A stretch of 64,000 nucleotides of DNA from the NCBI GenBank assembly GCA_033296885.1, contig MU863940.1:62001-126000 (forward strand). Direction: 5' to 3'. Below are positions 55,604 to 64,000 of this stretch, in pieces. The stretch is from Triangularia verruculosa (Eukaryota > Ascomycota > Sordariomycetes > Sordariales > Podosporaceae). Made by a program: the position numbers and the translations under genes. The notes under the pieces were generated by a model, which was not told the origin of the DNA, ran no database searches, and saw only the letters and a program-made list of their open reading frames with translations. Numbering within the stretch: the stretch's first letter is position 1; the number at the start of each line of letters is the position of its first letter.

Positions 55604-58600
55604 GTGAAAATTGCAAAAAGCTCACCAGCGCCCAGGTACCCCTACCCCCACTGGCTACGAAAACCTTTTCAGGTTTTACCATCAGTATCAGATCAAGATT
55701 ACTGAAGAATTCAATTTGACATTCAATTTTAGAGCCGGTGTCAAGGGCTTGTGATCAAAGATTGTCTCGACCTGGAATCGAACCTGTACATTCTGTGACA
55801 TGTATAATGCCCAACAGGCGTTCCATAATCGCTTCTGACTGCTGTACCAACCGAACAGTCAGGTGCCAATTGAATTGGCGGAGGTTTGAGAAAGATTGGT
55901 GGTATATATGGGGAGGAAGGTGCGGTTGGGTGGGCTCCTTCCTGGGAGAGTTTGCTCACAACACGGTCTCATTCTCAAATCCCCAGCTAGAGCTCCTTCT
56001 CACCACCAAGCTCACGTCACCACAAGTTTCAGTTTAAACTCGCCAAAAACCTACCAGCCCAAGTGCTGCCATCACCACCTAGCTCTTAAGACTCTTTTCT
56101 ATGGGTTCTTATGATACTCATCGGTCAGGTTCAGTCACTTGCATATGCAACGTTGCCATTGCCAGTCCTCAAACAAAGGGCGACGAACGATGCCAATAAC
56201 GCCTCACAGGGGGGGTTCGATTACTTAACTGAGTTCAATCCTCAACATCTCTGCGTCACACAAGGGCATGGTCAGTCTTGAACTCGAAGCCAAACATCAA
56301 CTATTTTACACCAAGGCTATGTGCTGACAATTTGCGGTATAAAAGGCGACTGGCGAAAGATGAAAGGAACCTGTCACTGGATGAAGTGACGTAGAGTGAC
56401 TGGTTTCTTGGCGGGCATGAGGTCTGTCAAGTTTGACAGGCCAAGGCTAGAACCTGGTTGGTTGACAGATGCCTCTTTGGCCGTGAGTACTTCGGTCTGT
56501 GTTTCCCGTTCCCCGGCCCCGAACTTGCCTGTCTTGGTACTATTTCCATACACTGGCAAGGCGCCAGTTCAAGAACAGAACTGGCAAGAGAGAACACAGC
56601 ATGACCTGATCGTATGCTATCAGCTGCATGAAATGTGACAGATTCTACCCTGCTCGGGCAAGTTGCCCTCATACCAAGCTCAAAAACTGCACTTTTCACC
56701 GTCTCCATCGGCAGTTGTAAGTGCGCCCAAAAGTCTTATGACAGGCAACTGTTGGTCGTCGGATCTGGCTGTCACAACATGGATCATACTTTCGGGGGCT
56801 GACATATGTATATGTATGTGCTTGACATGCAGAGACAAGCAGTGGCTGAGGTCGATGGCTTGCCTCGTTGCTCCTCACCGACACCCCCCTCAGTATGCAT
56901 ATCCAAGACCCTTTGGCTAGTCAGACCGCCTCCAGCCTTATGGGGAAAGATATGGAGATGAGAAACAACAAGAAAGGAACTGAAACACTGAAAAAGAACT
57001 GCAGTTTTCGCCTTACACGCAGTGGTAGCCTATATAGTAATGTTGAAGGTGAAGGAAGATGCAGCTGTCTAAGACCTACATATTCAACCCCCCGAGCTGC
57101 ACAGCCAAACGAGTCGGTCTCGAACTCCTGTCAATCAGCAATTCCAAAAGCCGGCATTAAACCACCAAACTCCCCCAGTCTCTTCTGACGGCTCACATCC
57201 CATCATATCACAACCACGGTTCAAAAGGTTCCAGACCATCCATTACCAACACCCAAACCTGTCAGATCAAATTAGCTGCTTCCTCCCAATCCCGGAGACT
57301 CCCGGAGATAAAACCACCCTCACCTACCCGACCAATCCCTCTGCATACACCAGTCACAATAGCAGAGCCCCCTCCATCTTGAAAACAAATGCCTGCAGGT
57401 CGCACCGGTGTGACAGATCTCAACCCACCATCTCCATCCCCATCTCGCCGTGTGCAGGCAAAAGGATGTGGTGTGAATCGCCCAGCTGCATAATACCAGG
57501 GTCTCCCATAGGGTCGGTTATGGTTGTTGCTGATGTTTGGGCATCTTATTGGGCGGTTCGTTTCAGCGCTGTTTAGGTGTGGCGTCCCTTGGCTTTTTGG
57601 GAAGCGGCTGCATTTCGAGACCAACCTACTTGGACACCTCGCGCATAAATTGTCTTTTAGGTAGGTAGGTGAACGACAAAGTTCCAAGACTTGATAAGAC
57701 CGGGGAGGTTAGTATCACTGTGGGCTATTCAACTTCATGACTTGAAGTGTGTTGACGGTAACGGATTCTGTCAACCGCCGCATAGGAAGTGATGATAGTA
57801 GGGATCTTTTGTCGATATCACTTATAAAGCTGCGTGATCAGTTGCCCAAAATGGCAGACTTCCGGGCTTACTTACATATCTGTTAGCACTGGTTATGCCA
57901 ACGCTACCGACAACCTGGAGCACACTACTGCCGTGCCTCGTCTTTCCTCAGACTTCAAACCAAGTGCCTCAAGTAGGTGCCAAACCGTGTGATTTGAGCT
58001 ATCATCATCTGCCGGGTCACGATGTGAGACAGACGTCAGTTACACAAAACCTTCATCCAGTAATGTCTGTTGTCTGTCAACCCCCCAAAGATCTCGGAAA
58101 ACTGACGTGCCGGAACATCATGTTTCTGTTTTTGGCAGGTCAGTAGAATACCCAAGGTAGTCATGAAATTCCGGTGCATATTGAGAAAGACAATCGGAGG
58201 GTCTAGACTCGCTTTTATTGAAGTAGATGCGTTTCTAAGTTGGTGGTGAGACAGAAAACCTGTCAGTATGATGGCTAAAAGTCGTGAACCAAGTCAATGA
58301 TGATTTGCCTCTTCTTCTCGACTATCAATGATGAGCCTGCCGTCTATAGGCGATGCGTCACACAATTGCAGACATCAAGTAAGGTAAGAGCTCAATGTAC
58401 CTACCTGAGGTATGCACCTCGCCATACCCACCTCCAAACATTTGGGCCCCAGACTCTTTTCCCGTTCCAACACCCCTTTCTCAAGATCTATCAACAACCC
58501 TCTCGCGATTTGTGAAAACCACCTGAACCTCAAAAATCGTTTTGACTAATTCCCAAACCACCTGCCACTTCCTATACCAAACTTGGATAAAATGCAGTCA

Positions 58601-59821
58601 AGATATTGGCCAAAGTGCTTCAAATCCAAGGCAGCCAGCAGTTCAGGATCTTTCAAACCACCCTCAAGTTAGATCAAAGCCCGAACAAAAGCTCAGATGA
58701 CAAGTTTAAGATACTAGGTAGACAGAAAAAAAAAAGACGGGATATCTCTGTTTTTTATCCTCTTATATAACACCAGCATATTTATATCAAAAACCACCCC
58801 TGTTCATATCACACAAACTCAAATAAATTCCCCGGCCGAACCGAACCCCCTTCCCCCACCACCCACCCCCGGCAATCCCCTAATTAACCGGCAAACTGTG
58901 GAACCCACTGGATCGGAACGGGGGCCGAGCGGCGGGGGGCGGGGCACCCGATGATGCGGGGCGCAATGACGTCCGTGCCCGACGCCGACAGCCCACAGAC
59001 ACAAAGAAAGACAAAAACCGAGAGAGCGGAACTGGTGGGAATGCCTCTTATGTATGTATGTATGTACTGTCTGTGCATTCCACTCATCCTTTTTTTTCCC
59101 TCATCCTGTTCACTCTGCCGAGATCACCGGGGTATTGTGTGGAGTTTTTTTTTTTTTTTTAAAGTTCCTTTCCCTGGCAAGTGCTCGATTTCAAAAAAAA
59201 GTAGTGTGTGTTATAGTCCAACAAATCTGCAAGTCTCGAAAGATTTTTTTTTTCTTCCTGCTCACATGCTCACTTGCCCAGCTTGCCAGCTAGCTCTCTT
59301 CCCGTTGTCGTTTCTTGGTGTTGAGGGGGTGTGGTACCTAGTGTATCGGATAGCGGTGGTCAGCAGCGGATAGAGGAAGCGACGCGCGGGGTAAAGTGAA
59401 AAAAAATAAAAAAAAAAAAAGGTCAGGATGACCGACCCCTCGTGAGAGACAAGAGAGAGGAAACAAGCGGTCTGATCAGCCTTTCACCTTGTTGTTTACC
59501 TAGTCTGCCCCCCCGTCGGTTATCGGCTCAGAAGGATTTCAATGTCGTCATAGCTCGATCTGCCCTGCCCTGGCGTGAGAAAGTGGAAACGGGGTTCTTG
59601 CTTACGAGCACCTACAGCACACTAGTGCCGGAGGGAGCCGTTTTACGTGAGAGAAATACTTACCGGGCTCCGGGGTGAATTCGGGGTGTGAAGTTGAAAG
59701 CATGCGGATTTTATGAGAGGAGGAATTTTGATTGATGGGTTATTGTGGAGAGTGATCAACTGTTTTCAAAACAACGTGGAAATGAGGGGGGTTGATCTTC
59801 TCACTTTCTCTGAGGGTCGTC

Positions 59822-59827
<6 letters not shown>

Positions 59828-59867
<40 letters not shown>
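59828..59867. repeat. (GA)n microsatellite
   Basis: About twenty uninterrupted GA units. Likely length-polymorphic between strains. Confidence 0.9.
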
Positions 59868-59870
<3 letters not shown>

Positions 59871-62800
59871 TGGTGGTTCCCAATAGGGCAGGTCAGGCGA
59901 GAGCAGGGGTTAATGAAGGCTGTTTAACCTTTTGTTGATATTTTGAGAGATTGGTGAGGAGAGCTTCAGAGACCTTTGAAAGCATCCTTATGAGTTGATG
60001 AGTATGTGAGATCTTCTGTTTGTCTCCCATTGTCTTATCCGGACAATAGCCTCAGTCATCATGGAGCTTTTTGCTTCGCGCGTGAGCAATCTTCATACCC
60101 TGATTTCACCATCCTCGCTTTAGCCCCTCATTTCCCCGCATCTCATATGTCTCCTCCAATTCGACACCCTCTCTCTCTCTCTCTTGTCCATCACTGGAGA
60201 ACCACTCGGCCGCGCAAGAATAACCCCGGAGAAGATCCCGTTGTTACATATTACCAAGAAAAGTTTCTAGGTATCGCAAAGTGCAGTCAAGAGACTCAAC
60301 TGATAGCAGGATGGTACTGTGCAAAAGAACAGAAAGGAAGATGGTGTGATAATGTCGCATTGGACAGTTTTTACTGCCAGATAGTTAAGTCTCGATCCCT
60401 TCATCAAAAAGTTATTGTCTGTTGCTGCGGTTGTCACCCTGCTTTGAGCGAGCGACATCATGAAGTGAGAGGAAGAGGCTCAGGGTAGTTCCCCGGCTTT
60501 CCCCTGGCTGCATAACCAGAGAGCGAAGGTATGCCCGCGGCACAGTTGATCCGTGGATACCACCTCCTCACAAGCGCGTCAGGAGGTGCATAATGCTGTT
60601 TCGAAGGCGCTCTGGCAAAAAGAAAGTGACCTGTAACTCTTTGGACAGGATTTGGAACCTCTGCGGGGTTTTGGCACGAAACCCCAATGTATCGTTACTA
60701 TCATCCATATTGTCCCTGTCATGGATTACTGCACTATAAAAACCAGGCAAGCTGCTGGAATGGTCTCATTTTGACATGCAGAAGAAGTTTTGGGAGACGT
60801 GCAGCGTGGGGGACCCGTCAGAGGTTCCATTTCTTCGCTTCGCATTGTCTCGGGCCAATCCAATGGTTGTCTCTGGTTTTTTTGCTCATCTCAATCGACT
60901 TCGTTGAGGGTGGAGACATTGGCGCGGAGCGCTTCTGCAGCAGCCAGTCGAAGCCACTGTTCTCTCGAGTCAATGGCAGGCAGGCAGGCGTGTTTGAGAC
61001 GGCTCCTCACGAACCATCTGCCGCGCAAAGTGCAGTTCTGAGAAAGAGAACTTTCGAGTGTAACTCTCAAGCAGAGAGCTGAGGCTTTGGAATCTGTGTA
61101 AACTTCGGGGAAATAACGTCCCGAACAAGAGGAGGGCAAAAACGGAACTTTTATTGGCACAGGGGACGACAAAGAGGTCTCGAATACGAAGCGAGTCGAG
61201 GCTCGTGCCAAAGTATTGGAGGTCAATGCTGGGGAAAATCGACTCAGATAATGCAGCTTGCCGAAATCGAAGAGACGACAATATTCGGGTCCTTCTTGTC
61301 CTGCACCATATGCTCGTACAGACAGACCAGTCACGGCGGCCCAGAGGCTTGTCACCAGAGGGGAAGGGCCGCTGCGGATGATCCCCATGCAGAGGAGAGG
61401 TTAAACAGACACTCCCGCGTCTCTGTAACCCTCTCTTTTTGGTGCGAGGGAGAGAAGCACATGCCGGGGGGTGGAAGCAGCAGGTTTGCCAACTTGGACG
61501 TGCTAAGAACATGTACTGGAAACCGTGTTGGGCAAAGAAGAATGTGATCCACGGTGATCAAGCTCTTCACCATTCGATGATTATAGCTGAATCGGGAAAA
61601 GGATTACGGTCCGCTAGTTGCTTCATGTTGATGGAAGGCGGGGTATCACATCTGGGGAAAACGAAACGTCGAGGCAGGCGTGCAAAAGAGAGCGAGCAAC
61701 ATTCAGACCTTCGAGGTTGTGCAAGTGGAACCGCTTTGTCTCGAAAATCTCCGTGAAAAAGCATGGCAGATGTCAAGCCATTGCACAATGGCTTTGTTCG
61801 CCGTTCGACCATCGAAGGTCGGTGATTTGCCGTGTGACATGACCGTGGTGGTGGCTGGTGATCTCCCAAAGTCTTGATGGTGGTGATGGTTGGGCATCCA
61901 CAAGGTTCTCAGACCTAGTCTGCACGCCTCAATTCGCTGCGCCGAGAGTAGTTCACTCCAACCTTCGACGGCACAGAAATCGGGTTCCAATGGAGCCAGT
62001 CTCTGAGTGGTCAACCGCCAGCGAATCCCACGAATCAGCCCCGCATCTGATATCTATGCCCAACAACATCTGTCAGTGAATCTCTTTAGCAGCCGCGGCA
62101 ATGGGTTTTGATCGATATGCTGGGAACGTCCAAGCAGCCGAAATTGGTGACACGGCATGGTAGCTCACCGTCAAGAGGCCGACAGATGACCGGGCTGGGA
62201 CGAGGCTGGCTACCATGAACACTTGGACAGAGGGCGCCACACGCAACCATGGCAATCTGTTTTTAAGATACCGAGGGAGTATCGCTGCGTAGGATGTTGC
62301 GCTCAACAGGCCATGGTCGCCGTTGATGATAATGTCGCCGCCATGTTCTAGGCTCTGTTCAACGTCCGGAAGCGAGACGGCACCGGTGAGGTGGCCGTGC
62401 TGCATACGGTATGATCCTGACAAAGAGGAAGAGAGTTGATGGTCAGGACCCCTTCACAGCCGCCGACGTACATAACCGCACTGCCGAATTGCATGAGGGG
62501 CGTTTGGGCTGGAAAGCAGGGCCTGCCATGATATCATGGCACATGCCGTGTCTCCTCTAGTGTCCTGTGTGCTGTGCATCGCCGGAGATTATTCAGCTGG
62601 AGGGGTTAGCTATCGGGTGACTGGTGACTTGGGACTACCCTTTGGGCTAAAAGGCCGGTGTCGAGCTGGGTAACCGTATCTTGGTGTGAATTTGTTGGAT
62701 ATGTTGCTAGCGCCGTCGAAGGAGCAGCGTCTCCGGGGCCGGCCGGCTGCTGCGTCTTGACATTTTGTCTCAGATTGAGGAAGATCGTCTTGTTTCCATC

Positions 62801-63635
62801 TGGCTTCTCCCGATCATGGTTAATGAGGGGTGTCTTTCCAGAGATGAGATGAACGTCCACAACTTCCAAAGAGCGGAATCCGAGCGCACAGACCAATGGC
62901 ACCATTGACGGGAAGTTCTTCAGCTCGGGCACGGGCCATGCTACGATTCAACCTAGTCAAGGACCCTGACATGGAACTTCAGAGATGGGCGGCAGGTACT
63001 CGCATGCCTCTTGCAGGCTTAGATCAAGATGTCGATGCACGCTAGAGAAGAGGAGAAGCAACATCAACTATGGGGCTAGCGGCATCAGCCCGTGCCTTTT
63101 TCTGATTGTCTGTGACATGGAAAGTGGGAGGCTCGGGATCGCGTGCGCCAAGGCTCCTTCTCTGAGATGCTGTCGACGAACCTTGATACCTACCAAGCTA
63201 ATACCTAAGGTAGCTACTTCGTAAAAAGGAGGCAAGGCAGGCACTCACTAATGCGGGGAAGGAGAGAGGTTCATCATCCAACCCCACGACACGGAAACGC
63301 AGTCGACGCGCTCTTGCCCCGTGTTCGTTCAGATATCCCACTCGCAAATGTAACAGTACATGTGCCCCCAACTTTTTTTCTTGTCGTCTTGCCGCTAACA
63401 GCTAGCCTGGTTGTATTCCTGTCACTTAGACTGTCACTCTGTCACCACTCACCGCAGAACCGCAGAACCGCAGGGGGAGAGCGAAGAAACACATTGTGGA
63501 GAAGCCGAGATCCAATGCGCCTACATCCCCTCCACCAAACCCTGTACCCTACCCAACATGGGTTGGTTTGCGCCGTGTGCGTTACGTTGAAGGTTGCGGG
63601 CGCGGCGGCATTTCGCGAACACAAACCGTACCGTT

Positions 63636-63664
63636 CCTCCTCCTCCTCCTCCTCCTCCTCCATC
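63636..63664. repeat. (CCT)n trinucleotide tract
   Basis: Pyrimidine trinucleotide tract in the presumed upstream leader region; continues as CATCTC-type sequence. Confidence 0.7.
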
Positions 63665-64000
63665 TCCATCTCCTCTCCTGCCTACATACTATTTACTGCC
63701 TTCCCGGCTAACTGTTCGCCACACCGTCCCGATCCAGCGCTGCGCAGCAAAAGCAAATAAGACACTGCGCTCGACCTGCCACTGGAGCCCCCCTGCTCGT
63801 TCTCTGCGACATCTTCACTCCATCCACCTCCTCAAGCCTCTCCAACTCTCTTCGTGTACTTCGGTACAACTCTGTCTCTCTACCTCCTCCGGGCGTACCT
63901 TGATCGACGGGTCAACCAAGGCTGAGAGTGCCACCCCCGACCCAAAGCGGCTCTCTCGCTGTCTCACCCCCTCCCATACCATCCGTTCCCCAGTTATCCC

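Larger units (their letters stand above)
55491..64000. other. 8.5 kb region without a credible gene
   Basis: No open frame shows a domain, sustained codon bias or spliceable partners. Contents noted: the hairpin at 55582-55603; a B-box match on the minus strand (55774-55784); TATG repeats near 59049-59067; poly-T at about 59146-59160; A-rich runs near 59399-59420; a (GA)n array at about 59828-59867; and CCT repeats at about 63636-63664. From about 63700 the plus strand is strongly C/T-rich, like the 5' leader of a plus-strand gene beyond the window. Such long upstream regions are typical of large developmental regulators in filamentous fungi, which is an inference. Confidence 0.5.

Noticed and set aside
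55760..55860. Possible minus-strand tRNA around the B-box at 55774-55784
   Set aside because: Only the B-box is good; the T-stem has two mismatches and no 5' acceptor partner is found.
60970..61512. 180-residue minus-strand open frame in the right-hand gene-free region
   Set aside because: No domain, no codon bias and competing open frames on both strands; treated as chance.
62020..62050. Similarity of CCAGCGAATCCC to the 3' part of fungal 5S rRNA
   Set aside because: The rest of the 5S sequence, including the conserved 5' end and internal control region, is absent.
1..64000. Transposon remnants, RIP-mutated AT-rich islands or a secondary-metabolite cluster
   Set aside because: No terminal repeats, transposase or reverse-transcriptase frames, no strongly AT-rich block, and no PKS, NRPS or terpene cyclase genes were seen.

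Overview
The window is nuclear DNA of a filamentous ascomycete, most likely a Sordariomycete and plausibly of the order Sordariales. This is inferred from gene content and gene style, not from a database match. Genes are interrupted by short introns (about 50 to 160 bases) with GTRNGT-type donors and CTAAC or CTGAC branch points. The set includes a fungal NoxA, SLD2, a FIG1-type mating protein, a cytochrome b5/acyl-CoA dehydrogenase fusion and a fungal allantoinase. I see no transposon, CRISPR array, rRNA or convincing tRNA.

Layout, left half. FIG1-like membrane protein (+, 71-1102); RING-finger protein (-, 1984-3403); SLD2 (+, 3621-5243); PIP5-kinase MSS4 (+, 7084-10232); COA6 (-, 11587-12097); SYS1 (+, 12735-13492); b5/acyl-CoA dehydrogenase (-, 14078-15847); FEN1/RAD27 (-, 17514-18842); NADPH oxidase NoxA (-, 19714-21568); a 3.7 kb gap; UBC4-type E2 (-, 25241-26174); glutaryl-CoA dehydrogenase (-, 27018-28420).

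Layout, right half. An unrecognised Ser/Thr-rich protein (+, about 29084-31166); complex I 21.3 kDa/NDUFA11-type subunit (-, 31652-32521); UBP2-like deubiquitinase (+, 33675-37285); allantoinase (+, 39828-41692); an 877-residue orphan with a Cys-rich core (+, 43601-46234); phosphatidylserine decarboxylase-family enzyme (-, 47285-48787); a short protein with an ESCO-type zinc finger (-, 49316-50155); VMA12 (-, 50546-51406); COQ1 (+, 51879-53314); an MDR-family reductase (+, 54438-55490). About 8.5 kb with no credible gene follows to the window end. Its last 300 bases look like the leader of a plus-strand gene beyond the window.

Most genes are unrelated housekeeping loci and there is no biosynthetic cluster. 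Loose functional groups are DNA replication (SLD2, FEN1, the ESCO-finger protein), ubiquitin (RING protein, UBC4, UBP), mitochondrial energy metabolism (COA6, complex I subunit, COQ1, glutaryl-CoA dehydrogenase) and membrane traffic or lipid signalling (MSS4, SYS1, VMA12, PSD family).

The observations most worth checking are these. Two genes (MSS4, UBP) have a TAG stop followed by an in-frame, coding-like extension. The UBP start codon is split by an intron. The 877-residue orphan carries two copies of an unfamiliar Cys module. The allantoinase has an insertion of about 100 residues with a duplicated motif, and GATA sites are concentrated upstream of it. The ESCO-type zinc finger has no acetyltransferase domain. 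Exon coordinates were placed by hand from splice signals and reading phase and have not been checked against transcripts.
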